Assembly: GCA_030737835.1 (NCBI GenBank)
Contig: CM060853.1
Span: 7,320,133-7,384,132, forward strand
DNA from: Acorus gramineus
Lineage: Eukaryota; Streptophyta; Magnoliopsida; Acorales; Acoraceae
Length of the DNA: 64,000 bases
Direction: 5' to 3'
In this document: positions 27,067 to 38,900 of the stretch, one piece after another
How the letters are laid out: the number at the start of each line of letters is the position of its first letter
How positions within the stretch are numbered: the stretch's first letter is position 1
Notes under the pieces: model-generated
The model's database searches: none
Told to the model about the DNA's origin: nothing
The model's input: only the letters and a program-made list of their open reading frames with translations
Translations under genes and position numbers: made by a program

Positions 27067-30000
27067 TGTTATATATGTGTCACTTTTAGCCTTATGGTAA
27101 CCATTGGAGCATTTTGGCAGTTTTTGAGTTTTTTCGTTTTTCGATCGGAACCGCTAAAATTTTGGACTGTTAGCTATCATCCTGAGTTTGAGGACTCCGA
27201 TTGAAAATCTAACTGCATATTATGTGTCCTGGTGCCATTTCAAGCCACTCACGAAAATTTCATCGAATTCCGGTAACGTTTCAGAATTTCACAGTTCTGG
27301 GGCGTATCCGGGTTTTGACCGAGCGAGAAGTCATTGGGAGAGTTGACTCGGTCAAAGTGGGCCCATGACTTGGTCAACCCCTTTTGTTTTTTTGTGTGGT
27401 TGGGTTGACCCAAGTCAAAGCTCACTTAATCCTCTCTAATCCTCTCTTAAACCCTAATTAAACCTAGTTAGCCTAATCTAAGTGGTGTTGACTTATTTAA
27501 GTGAGCTAAATATCTTCCCCCACTATTCATCATCTTCCCCAATTGATTTTCTCTCTCTCCCTCTCTTTAAAACCTTCTTTTGACCTAGTTCTTGAGGTTG
27601 AATCCAAAAACCCAAAGAAGAGAAAGGTTAGATCTTGTCCCGATCTATCTACCGGTGGTCTCGGATTCGAGTTCCCACATGTTTGACCCCTTCTAACGCC
27701 CTCTTTTCTCCTCTGATTTCAGCCATCTTGAGGGCTGAAGGAGATCGTGGTGGTGGTGGTCCTTGAAGAGGTGTTTCGGTGCGCGGAGAGCAACCGAACT
27801 TCCCTTCCTTCCTTTTCAAGCTCTTTTTCCTTCCTTTTCTTGCTTAGATGCATGTTAGGAGGGTGGTTTTGAGTGCTGGTGGCTGTTGGTGGCGGTTGGT
27901 GGCCGTCGGTGGCCATTGGTGGCCGGTGAGAGGTGGTAGGGTGGCTCGGGCAGGATGGCAGGCTGTCTCGGGTAGGCTGGCAGCACAAGCAGCGTAGCGG
28001 GCGGGCTGGCAGGCAGGACGGGCAGAGCAGGCTGGCAGGGCGCGCGGGCGTGCGCTCGGGTGGAGCAGGAGCGTGCGGGTGCTGCGCGCTGGGCGCCGTG
28101 CGCGGGCGTGCGCGTGGGGCGCTGCGCAGAGGCGCAGTGCGGGCGTGCGCAGGGGACCGCGTGCGGATGCTGCGCGCAGGGCGCCGTGCGGGGGCGTGCG
28201 CGCGGAGCGCTACGCAGAGGCGCAGGCGTGCTGTGCGCGCGCGGTGAGGCGAGCCGGTGGTGCGCGCGGGGCGAGGCGATGGGGCGCTGGGCGAGCCGGT
28301 GGTGCTCGCGGGGTGCGCGCGGGGTGAGGCGATGAGGCGTTGGGCGTGCGGGTGTGCGCGCGAGTGCTGCGCTGGGGCGCAGTGAGCGCGCGGTGCACCT
28401 GGGGGGACTCGGCAGGGTGTCCGGGCGTGCGGGCTGGGCTCGGCAGTGCATCTGGGCGCGCGGGCCGGGGCTCGGCTGTGCGCCCGGGGCGGGTGGCCGT
28501 GTGTACGGCTGCCCGGGGGTTCGGGATTGAGTTGGGGTGCTCGGGCTCGCGTGCGTACAGGCCGTATGTACGTTTGCCCGAGTGTTGTGTATTTTTAGTG
28601 TATTTTTGGTGTATTTGTGTATTTTACTCACCGAGTTGATTACCTGTCTTGCAGATCTTGACGGACGGTCACGCGACGACCCGGTTATCGGTGAGTGGGA
28701 CAATCCAACCCAGTAGGGAGGCGCTATATGCACTTGGGCGTATACCGTCCTCCCCTGGGGCACCGCAGTTGATATTAACTTGTTAACATGTAATCCATGC
28801 AAGCATGATTAGTGTGTAGAATGCATGCCACCCTAGACTTTGTATGTTAGGGACTTGCACCCTTAGGATATGTGTAAGAGCCATGCATCCTGTCACCCTG
28901 TTCTCATGCTAGGAAGCCTCGACCTATGCATGCGTCCTATTAGTTTAATTTATTAATTTAAATGTGAACTTGTGACTATTATCATGCCTTAGGGAATATT
29001 AAGGGGCCTTGCTAAAAATTTTAAAAACTGCCAGAACGCTCTAACGGTTACCAACAGGTTAAAAGTGACACATATATAACACATGGTGCCCTCCCAAGGT
29101 TTCTTTTCCCAATATTATTGTAATATATATATGTTTCCCCGCATCTTGGTTATGCGCCCTGGAGGAATTCTGAAGAATTCAAGACATTAGAGTTGTTGAG
29201 ATGTGTTGTCGGCGGATCCAAGTGGATCATATGCGTATGGATAGGCTGTTCTGTTCCCTTCGTTGGATCCGTGTAGAGACTGCCCCAGCGTTAGAAAGGC
29301 CGTCCCGTGGAGGGCTCCCATCAGTAGGCACCTCCTGATTTGGGACGGACTGTGCTGAATGTGGGAGTGGCCAAGCGGCCTACGGAGTGGGGAGAGACTA
29401 TCGGTGGACCAAGGGTGACCAACAGCCTAGTCAGTCCCAATATCCTATGTCACCATATTGAGGGGTGAGGGTGAGGGTGTGGTGGGTCGGCGATGTGGCG
29501 ACCCACTGGATTTGTGTAAGGATGATTATCAGCCTAGTAATCCCAATATCCTATGTCACCTATTGAGGGGTGAGGGTGAGGGTGTGGTGGGTCGGCGATG
29601 TAGCAACCTACTGGATTGTTTAGTCCCAATATCCTATGTCACCTATTGAGGGGTGAGGGTGTGGTGGTTCGGCGATGTAGCGACCCACTGGATTGTGTAG
29701 TTCCTGCCACTTTGAGGCTATTAATAATAAATTGTGGTTAATATAAATTGTGATGCATGGGTTGTGCTATTCACTGAGCGTGTGGCTCACCCCTCGCATA
29801 ATATTTTCTCCAGTGATTACTGAGGCGGACTTGAAGGAGGAGCTCCACGAGAGACTGCACCAGTAGCGGAGTAGCGCCACGTCCCGCGAGTTTTAGAGGC
29901 CATCAGCATCCTTTTGATTGTATGTATATATTCCGTGCTTGGGCACCCAGTTTGGATTGTATTGGATGTATGTGTGTATATTGGCTCTACATGACATATG

Positions 30001-30190
30001 ATTATGTATCGAGTCTGTAGTATGCTTTTGGATTACAGACTCAGTCTTTTAGCTTCCTCTATCTGTGTATATATCATGTCAGCCTTGCTTTTATTGTGTT
30101 GTCATTTTAGTTGTTGTTTAGAGTATTTTATTGATCTCTTGTATAGACTGCTGATATCATGTATACACTTGTCGCGTCCCGGGGATGGGG
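27067..30190 (+). repeat. 3' LTR of the gypsy element
   Basis: It begins TGTTATATATG and matches the 5' LTR along its length, including the CpG-rich block (about 28030-28520) and the triple repeats (29435-29700). It differs in a replaced patch at 29013-29081 and at its end, where gtcgcgtcccggggat runs into a G-rich stretch and then A-rich DNA instead of the normal GGGCGTGACA. The 3' limit is therefore approximate. Confidence 0.88.
29013..29081 (-). repeat. Inverted LTR-start patch inside the 3' LTR
   Basis: The complement of this ~69-bp stretch begins TGTTATATATGTGTCACTTT and follows the first bases of the LTR (compare 18994-19062), with several differences (for example ctgttggtaaccgtt for cttatggtaaccatt). 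It replaces about 80 bp of normal LTR sequence that is present in the 5' LTR near 20926-21004. The right junction falls at a shared catg. Confidence 0.85.
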
Positions 30191-30528
30191 AGGGGGTGTG
30201 TAAAAATAAAAAATATAACGGTAGACTTAAACGGTATATAGACACAACGAGTTGGGGAATTAAAAAGTAAGTTCTCATGTTTTAAGAATCTAAAAATAAT
30301 TCATGAGTATTTGAAAGATCCGTAATTAATTTTTATAAAATTCTAATTTTTTCTCCCTTTTTTTTTTTTTAGTTGGAACTCCGTTTCCAAAATAACCCAA
30401 AAAAATATAAAATAAGTGGAGGTTTTGCTAGAATGTACGAATAGATAAACTGACGATATAATCCAAACCTTCAAGCACATCAATCCATCCTACACCTGGG
30501 GGCCACTGATTGGCGACACATTTTTTAA
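30191..30528. other. Intergenic DNA upstream of psbTn
   Basis: AT-rich, with no coding or transposon signature recognised. A tcatg occurs at 30273-30277, the same five bases that precede the 5' LTR, but it is too far from the LTR end to count as a target duplication. Confidence 0.4.
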
Positions 30529-30540
30529 GATAAGATAAAG
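30529..30540 (+). promoter_or_regulatory. Tandem I-box (GATAAG) light-response motif
   Basis: gataagataaag is two overlapping GATAA cores about 140 bases upstream of the psbTn start. I-boxes are typical of light-regulated photosynthesis genes; activity is inferred from sequence and position only. Confidence 0.45.
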
Positions 30541-30679
30541 CTCCCAATGTTGCCATGTCAACCACAATTTCAAAACATTTCATCACAAACTTCAGTTTCA
30601 TTTAATTGTATTTCACATTTGTGTGTCACAGGAACACCTGCCTGAGCCCAACCATCAGAAAAAATAAAAACCTTCTGAA

Positions 30680-31000
30680 ATGGCCTCACTGACCATGGCT
30701 GCCACGCTGGGCGGCGTAGGCGTCCCCGGCCGCCCATCAGCAGTTCCCCGGAGAGGCTCCGTTGTGGTTAAGGCGGCCGTGAGAGCTGATGGAGCTAAGG
30801 CGTCTGACGACCGAAAAGCCAACAATACGAGGAGGGATATCGTGTTTGGGGCGGCTGCCATGGCGGTGGCCGTGGTGGTGGCAGCCGGGGCGGGCGCCCT
30901 AGCTGGGGAGGGGGACCCGAAGCCGGGCACGCTGGAGGCCAAGAAGAAGTATGCGCCGGTGTGCGTGACCATGCCCACGGCCAAGATTTGCCACAAATGA
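30680..31000 (+). CDS. psbTn: Photosystem II 5-kDa protein, nuclear-encoded PsbTn precursor
   Basis: This is a small lumenal extrinsic subunit of photosystem II. The single exon encodes 106 residues. Residues 1 to about 45 form a Ser/Ala/Arg-rich chloroplast transit peptide. A twin arginine (R51, R52) is followed by a hydrophobic stretch (54-75) ending ALA, a thylakoid-lumen signal of Tat type with cleavage near residue 75. The mature ~31 residues contain [17 protein letters not shown], with Cys95 and Cys104, the conserved hallmark of this family. Length and layout match known PsbTn precursors. Start chosen at the first ATG, which directly precedes the transit peptide. Codon use is GC-rich. 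It is a lone gene between a retrotransposon and a Pack-MULE-like insertion, apparently intact. Confidence 0.94.
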   Translation: MASLTMAATLGGVGVPGRPSAVPRRGSVVVKAAVRADGAKASDDRKANNTRRDIVFGAAAMAVAVVVAAGAGALAGEGDPKPGTLEAKKKYAPVCVTMPTAKICHK

Positions 31001-31515
31001 GGCTAATGTAAAACATAGTGTTTTATATTTTCTATGGTACTTAATGTATATATTTTGAGTATATAAGTGAGTGTTGGATTTATGTGATTGGGAAGTTGTT
31101 GAAATGGGTTGCCAAATTAATAAGTGATGTTAATTAGTGTTTGAACATGTGGATGAATGAAATCATTAGTGTGAAATGATGATTCAGGTGAAATAATGAT
31201 TCAGCCATTCAGGTGAAATAATTTCAAGCTTCAAGAAGTGTGAAATAATAAATATTTGGTGTTTTGGAGGTGCAATGGTTGAAAAAGAAGATGAACTAAA
31301 TATATTTTGGTCTCTTTAAGCATTTTTTAATGGCAAAATTTAACCCCAACTCACAAAAGGATGAAATTCTTCAAGGGTATTTTTAGACGGATCAATTTAA
31401 GTAGAGTATTTTAAAAAAAGTGAAATTTATCAGGGGTTTAAATGCCAAAAATCCTAGAAAAAATAGGTTAACTAAAAGTTTCTCTTACATGCATCCTTCT
31501 CTCTTTTTCTGAATT

Positions 31516-32158
31516 GGGGGCGATTATTTTAACCCCATCAACTCCTCCACTCACCTCTTATAAATTTTTTTTTTTTTTTTATCTTTGTGATCCTAACCCA
31601 TCCTTGACCAGCGGAGCATCCACGAGAGGTCGCTCGCGAAGGTGTGGTACGAAGCGGCGATCACAACCATCGAGAGCGGACTGGAGCGTGATGAGTCCGT
31701 ATGAGGCGTCGAAGGTGGCATGTCCCTCCTCGACGAGGCAGCAGAGCTCTTGGGTCGCTTGATCAACAATGGAGGGGGAGGTGGAGAGGAGGCAGCGGTG
31801 GATGGCGTCGCCACCGATGGGGGAGGAGGAGGAGGAGGAGGAGCGGAGGTTGTTGAAGATGGAGGAGGCAGAGCTCTCGGGTCACCTGATCGATGACGGA
31901 GGGGGAGGTGGAGAGGAGGCAGTGATGGACGGCGTCACCGCCAACGGGGGAGAAGTAGGAGGAGCGGAGGTTGTTGAAGATGGAGGCGACGGCGAGACGT
32001 TGCAGGGAGGGTTGGGGGAGGCGGGTCCTCTCGAAGAGCAGATCAAGGGGTGTTTATTGGTTGGCGGCATTGATGGGGTGGGTTAGGATCACAAAAAAAA
32101 AAAAAAAAAAAATTAAGGGGTGGGTGGAGGAGTTGATGGGGTTGAAATAACCGCCCCC
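31516..32158. mobile_element. Pack-MULE-like element, 643 bp
   Basis: The ends are GGGGGCG...CGCCCCC, with inverted arms that share ttt(a/c)aaccccatcaactcctcc and, further in, a poly-T/poly-A run and gtgatcctaaccca. The flanks show a 9-bp target duplication with one mismatch: ttctgaatt (31507-31515) and ttttgaatt (32159-32167). Nine bases is the Mutator hallmark. The interior is GC-rich, unlike the flanks. It contains an open stretch reading RSIHERSLAKVWYEAA (about 31611-31705) ending at a stop, followed by two ~160-bp tandem copies of a ggaggtggagaggaggcag-type sequence, consistent with captured and amplified host gene fragments. Origin of the fragment not recognised. Confidence 0.75.
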
Positions 32159-32167
32159 TTTTGAATT

Positions 32168-32919
32168 GGCTTTAAAAAAAAATATTTTTTTGATAAAAAT
32201 ACTGCATTTTGGTTATGCTTTTTAAGCTTTTTTTTAAAGAAGAGTCATAAAAAAATAAATTTACAAATCAAATTGAACTTTTAAGAAGCATACAAATTGT
32301 CTTTCTTATAATAATTACGAGACCTTATTCTTGTTTAGTTAGCCTATTCAGATTTGTAACCCTCACTCTGGAACATAAGAGAGCATTTGGTTAGGTGAAA
32401 AATAAGCACTTATTTGACATATCACTTAAAAAAGACACTTATTTTTGCTTAGGGGTTTGTTTCAAGTGCTTATTACAAGCACCTATTGACAAATAAATAT
32501 TATTTTAATAAACAAACAATTCGTCGTTTATTTAAAAAAAAAATTTACTTATTGATGCTTGAAAGACCATTTTACCCTCCAATCATTTTCATTTTATAAA
32601 AAATGATGAACCAAATATTAATAAAAAAAAATATTTCATAAAATAGAAATAAATACTCTTTTATATGAATCACAAATAAAAATTTATTTTTCTGACTGAA
32701 TCAAACAACTTTTCAGTTAAAATATCAGCATTAAGTATTCGTAGCAATGAATGTCCATGTTTATTATAACAAGCCAAGCATTTTTTTTTTTTATACTACC
32801 AGTAATGCTATTCTCCAGTATTCCATCCTATTCCCTACTTATGTTGCACCCGTCTCCGCGATTTATCGATGCGCCGTTTTCATGTCTCTCTCTCTCTCTC
32901 CGCTGAGCGTCCATAGAAA
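32168..32919. other. Intergenic DNA and presumed PUS5-like promoter
   Basis: AT-rich DNA with no gene. A CT-repeat (about 32885-32900) lies just before the start codon at 32920, a common feature of plant leaders. No clear TATA box. Confidence 0.4.
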
Positions 32920-35900
32920 ATGACGCAAACAGCACCGTACGTGTTTGGGGTGCCGTGGCCCGATTTGAATGAAGGCTTGACCTATACCGACATCGTCTCA
33001 TCAACAACTGCAGGTCCATCATCCTCTTCACTCCATCATTGTATATGCATCGCCAGATCAATCTAACTCTCTCCCCTAATAATTTTTAATTCTCATTCTC
33101 AGGTTCAACCCTAATTCAATTCTACTCCTCCAACTACTCCGATTCGGCTCCTCCCCAAGGGTGAGTTCAGTTTCCGTTCCATTTTGGAGGCTCTTATACA
33201 TCTCTCATAATGCATTGTTCTTGTATTTGTTTTTTTTCCCACTAAGCAGTTGGATTCAGCGCATTCAAAATGGACAGGTTTGCTTCTCTCCCCCCCTTGA
33301 GAATTTTAGACGTGCTTGATATACCTGCGTTATGTGTTGGATTTTTTTTTCTTCTATTGGATGATTTTTATGGCTGATGCAGATCATGGTCGATGGACAA
33401 GTGACAACATCTCCGGATGCCATTCTTAGGTTTGTTCAAATCCGTTCTCTAGATTTTTATGCTCTCAAGTCTCTGAAGGAGTTGCTTTTGGTCTTTTAGG
33501 TCTTACTGTTTTGCATTTTCTTTGTGGCCTACAGTGTCTCTGACATGCCCAAAGCTGCATGTGTACACCAAATAGCTAAAATCTTTTAAGTAGCGTTGGT
33601 AATATGATACTGGTGGATCATGGGTACTCTTGAGGTCAAAATGCATTTCATGGCAAACTGTTTTGTATCAGTCACAAAGTCACTTATATCCATTGCCAAG
33701 CCGATCACACCAATCTAACATATGGTATTGAGGGTTGTGCACATAGCTTCATTAATCGCCGATTATTTAACAGCCATAGATGGTTGTTATCAAAACCCAT
33801 TCTTCCTTTAGCTCCTGTAAAGCTTAAAATATTTATTTGTTTTGTGAGTTGGAAAGGGGGCATGTCTAGGGAAAGATTGTTGTGGGCTTTGTGTCATTAA
33901 CTGAAATGCTTACCAACAAAGCACTTGGGGAATTTGATGACCACTCAAATTTGTCCTGCTATAAATGATCATTTGCAATCAAAACTCTGATAAATGTTAG
34001 GAATTTCCGTGATTATAATAAGTAGGAATTTTCTTTTGGATAAAGCAAAAGCATCTCCAGATTGATGGGGTTAGGAGAAGACTGTTATGGTGTGAGATGA
34101 ATGATGGTGAAATGAGTGTTTACTGGCCAGGAAAAGGTTAGAATTGGGTAAGAATGGGGTTTTGAATCCGGGGAGAATGGCATTAGCTTCATTGGGAAAG
34201 TGGGTGTGGAGGTTGCTGAAGTAGCCTGAAGCTATGTTGGACTTGGTAAATAAAGCCAAATACTGTGACCTGTGTGGTAGGTTGTCTTTTTCTTTCCCTG
34301 TTGTCTATAAACTTTCATAGGTATGGTCCATGGAGGGATGTTTCTAATGTAGCTACAGTGATATATAATGAAATAAAATTTGTTGTGGGAAATAGGGCTC
34401 ACATTTGCATCTGGTAAGATGTCTGGCTTCAGGTTCAGAAGCTTACAGAGGCATATCCCAGGATGTTCAGAATTGCTTGCTGAAAGGATAAATCCAAGAT
34501 GCTTTTCAGGTGGTGGATGGATCATGGGACATACTGAGAAGAAATATGTATAAGTCTGAGATGGCTGGAGGTGGAGGCCTTCTTGGGCTGCTAAAGGAGT
34601 TCACTTTGAATTTGGATCAGGATGGTGAAGTTCAATGTGGAGGAGGGTTGTGCTTGGATACCCTGTAAACTCGTTCTACAAGGAAATTTCTGATGCTTCT
34701 CTGGTTTCTACCTAATCTGCTGGAATGGATGCCAGGGTCCTTATTGATGCTTGGCAATTGATCTCACCTCTGAAAATTCAGGCTCTGTATGGGCTTTGTG
34801 TTGGCTAGTACGTGGTTTTTAGCTTGTGAGCTATGTGGAACAGTGGATGAAACTGTTCAGCACTTGCTGAGAAGGTGTCTATTTCCAGGGAAGGAGCTTT
34901 TCTATGCTGTCTTTGCAGGCTGCCAGTTTTATTAATTAAATTAGGTGAACACCACCCTTCTCTTCCTTATAATTTTCGTTGTTTATTCTTGTTCCTTCTC
35001 TGTCACCAGAAAAAAGGGTAAAACATATTCGCAGATGAAAATATTTGTCAATTGTCGGTTGTTGATGAGACTACAGGCAAATATTATGTTGGCAAATGCC
35101 TTTTTTAATTTACAAATTTGAATGAGCCTCTAACATCATGTGAAGTAAAGCCAACCAGGATAGCTTAAAAGAAATCATTAAATTTCATCGATTAGCTTTT
35201 TTGAAGATAATATGTTTCTATATAAATGGTTTTTTAGTTATTTAAAAGTGGTCGAAACTTATATTAAAAAGCCCCTGAAATAAGGAGACTAGGGATCTCC
35301 ACACAAGAAATAAGAAAAGAAAAATGCAAACCGATTAGGAGATGACTCCCAAACAACCAAGATACATTAAGTCCAGTCCTCCCAAACCATGATAAACCCA
35401 TAATAGATGAAGGATGCTCCACTTGAAGTATCATCTTCGCCCAATCTCTAAGTGTATAAGAAATTAACGCCCAAGTCTTTTCCACATAAACTCCTTTTTT
35501 TATAAAGAGGCCTTCATTCTGGCTTAGCCATATACACCAACATATCGCTTTAAGGATTAACTATTGAAATTTTGCTTCATTGGTGTGGTCTCCTTTTTCC
35601 TCCTCTTCCGAAACCAATTCCACATCTCATCAATATGGAACGAATAATTAGAGCCAATAGCCATCCCCACTAAGCCCCAAATATTCAAGATGAATGGGCA
35701 TCTAAAGAATAGGTGCTCTCTATCTTCATCTTCCACCCCACATAATGTGCACGTGACATCTCTATCGTGGGCCCATTTCAAGCAATTGACCTTAGTGAGG
35801 ACCTTGCCAAGAGATAAAAGCCACATGCCCCATGGAAGCCCTATCTTTCAATCCCCAAAGGAGGTTATGAACTCGAAAGGTCGGAATGGGAAGGAGACTC

Positions 35901-38900
35901 TTATTGATCTTCCTATAAAGAGTCCTCACGGAGAATTCATTTTGATGGGCTGACTTCCAATTCACCTCATCTTCTTCTTCCAAGTTTGGTTCCACCTCTT
36001 GAAGGATCTCAAGAAGTCTAAATAATTCCGTGGCTTCAACTTTGTTGAGGTGCCATCACAATCAGAGAGACCAAATGATCGATTAATCTCCACAAGTGAA
36101 GGAATCACAAATCAAGTCGTCCACATTTGATGCTACACAGGAAGAGATTTGGAAAAAGATAAGCCGGCGCCGAACTTTTAAGCCAAGCATCTTTCCAAAC
36201 TTAATTTCAATTCCATTACCTGGAATGTAAATAGTTTCATCTTTAATTATCTGGCAATCTCAAGAACGTCTTTCCATAAATGGTTACAATTATATTTTCA
36301 AATATACTAATAATTGCTTTTCTTTCTGTTTAGAAATGCATCCACTGTTGTGTATCATCGTTTGCCTTGGAAAGAGCCTTATGCACCATACCTGCTAGAA
36401 GTTCTCTATGAAGATCATGACATGGTAGTTACGCCTAAGTACTTATGCATTTTTATATAATGTTGTCAATATTACTCTGCATCAAATCATCATGATCATC
36501 ATCTCTAAAATAATTTTCCCAGTAGTTTTTGGCAATCAATGTGAATCTTGTTCTACCTTCATTTGCCTAATGTTGTTTCTAACCAAACAACTTAAAATGA
36601 TGCTCTATTAGTCACTCCCATACACCTTGGTGGACTTGAGTTGAAATGCTGTAACGATGCTATATTCAATGATCTTATGATTCCTGTGAACATATAAACG
36701 GTTCCATGACTTCTACTATTGAAAAAGAATGCAATATTGAGTGGAAAGGCTTTGTTTCCTGTGGAAGTTGCCATTCCTGAGTAGAGACTCAATGCTTATT
36801 AGCTATGTGGACATTGAGCCAGACTGATAGAGGAGGATTTGCCCGGGGGGGGGGGGGGGCACTTTTTGATGATTCGAAACATTGTTAATTTATCTCAACA
36901 GCAGGTCGACATGTTATAATAAATGTTACCCATGGAGTGATATAGAACAAATAGTATAAAAAATGGAACTCTTTCAAGGACACGCCTTGTCTTTCTTCAT
37001 GCACATATGCCCTTTAAATTCCATCGTCAGGATCAACATTTTTATGCTTTGCAAAATATTATGCCATTTCCTGAATTGTTTACACTCCATCATAATATTT
37101 TTGAGAAAAAAAAAAAAATTCCTTCTATTTATTGCTCCATTGATAGGTGGAAAACTCCAGCATGATACTAGACTGGTAAATCACACAGTTGTTAATGAAT
37201 GTAATCAGGTTGCCTTAAATAAACCTTCTGGACTGCAAGTTCTACCTGGAGGTCTTTTCCAGCAAAGAACTGTTTTGACTCAGCTCCAATGGCATTCGCG
37301 CAATAAGACTTTATCACAGGATCTTTCTCATAAACAAACTGTGCAAAAACAATGTCATTCACCCGTTCATCGACTTGGAAGGGGAACATCAGGTTTGCCT
37401 TTAGTAGTAGTCATGAGTGGATTGTTGATTGCCTAGGGAAAATGAGACGTATTATCAGATGCCAATTTTGCTTACAGTTTTTTTTCTTTTTTTTTTGGTA
37501 TATGGATTTATTGTGTTGGTTAGATATTCAAGTAAACATTGAAGATGAAGTATTAGAAACCAAGCTTAGCCTATTAACTTCTGTGGTTACTTCTCAAGTT
37601 ATTTTTCATGACATGTTAATGAATTCCATACATTTGGTCTTCAACAATAATCTTTCAATGCCTACCGAACTTGTCATTATATAGGCTTTAAAAAAAAGTA
37701 TTTTAATAGGCATATTGATGAAAGGTTGTAATGAATTTTTAAACTTTTGTTTCTCTTTATTTCAATTCCTTGTCTGTACATGAGAAGTCTAGAGGTTCCT
37801 CTGGATCTCCCTCTTTTTTTTCTAGTGTTTTTCAAAATACAATGACTGCATTTTTTCAGGTTAAACATACAATTGTTTGATGGTCTATATCCCATGATGT
37901 TAAATAATTTTCCTGCCGAGTTTCCTTGCCCTATGAAAGAGAACCCACCATCCGAGTGCTAATAGATAACAACCGTCTGCTAGAGACGGATATAAAGTTA
38001 ACCTATCAGCCAAAGATGAATAAAAAGATAATCCGTTGATTTTTTCTGAACCAAATTCAGTCAGAGATTTGATGAGATATTTGCATTGAGAAAATAATGG
38101 GAAGACTTGATCCTACAACTAAGAGAAGTAACCATAGACTTTGGAAACAGTCAAACTACTAGGGATGACTAGTGTTCATTAACCATTGGAGGAGATAGAT
38201 GCAAAAACTACCCATCCCTTTGGTCAGTGTATCTGATCTCATCATTCGAGAAGGATTCGAGATTTTAATAGTTTTTGGAGCCTATTGAAGACCTCAAGAT
38301 GTTCGTGTTTAGTAATTCAGATGGAGAGAATTGTATTCGAGTTCTAGTGAATCTTTCTAAATCCTTCAACTTTATGTTGTTAGTTTTCATTGTCAGTTTA
38401 TGTTTCATTCCATTGAGTTCCATTTATTTCCCACCGCTATCCCTATCCCCATCATTTGGTACAGAGTTTGTATTCTGATTCTTAGGTGAGTTGTTGCGGA
38501 ATTTCCGTCTAATAAGCTCGAGGCTGATTGTGATTGAGGGTTTTGATTTTGGCAATACAATGGCGTATCCCTATCACGGGAGAAGTTCTCTTACCCTATT
38601 GAAAATGAAAGTGGAAAAGCTTACTCGTGAAGTGGTGGTATGTCCCAAAAATTACTTGGGTAAGAAGTAACAGAGTATGGTAGGCCTCCTCTTCCGGTTA
38701 AAGGCCAGGTGGATCCACATGTTAACCCACATGGCAAGTTATGGTCCACTAAAGGTGGGAATTGTTACTTCTGTTAAAGTGACTTCGAGGAACATGGAAT
38801 TGTAAAAGAGATAGGTGATAATGAAAGAATGACGTCATTTTGGGATGTGAAGTCCATTCCAATAGTTCATGTAAACCTTTGCGTTCTCTTATAGGATGAG

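Larger units (their letters stand above)
18994..30190 (+). mobile_element. Ty3/gypsy LTR retrotransposon, Tekay/Del-like chromovirus
   Basis: A full structure is present: 5' LTR (18994-22134), tRNA-Met primer site, gag-pol, polypurine tract and 3' LTR (27067 to about 30190). The domain order protease, RT, RNase H, integrase and a chromodomain-like C-terminus, together with the ~3.1-kb LTRs, fits the Tekay/Del lineage. The two LTRs are very similar apart from small indels and one replaced patch, so the insertion is fairly young. The coding region nevertheless has several frameshifts, making the copy non-autonomous. The expected TCATG target duplication is present before the 5' LTR (18989-18993), but the 3' LTR end is altered and no matching duplicate follows it directly. 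Confidence 0.92.

Noticed and set aside
30268..30280. tcatg at 30273 as the missing gypsy target duplication
   Set aside because: About 80 bases beyond the LTR end and expected often by chance.
31593..32086. Gly/Glu-rich and Pro-rich frames in the Pack-MULE-like element
   Set aside because: Products of the ggaggtggag tandem repeats; treated as part of the transposon rather than genes.
36963..37436. 157-codon plus-strand frame
   Set aside because: Its second half is PUS5 exon 6 read through from the preceding intron; the true exon starts at 37209 after an AG acceptor.
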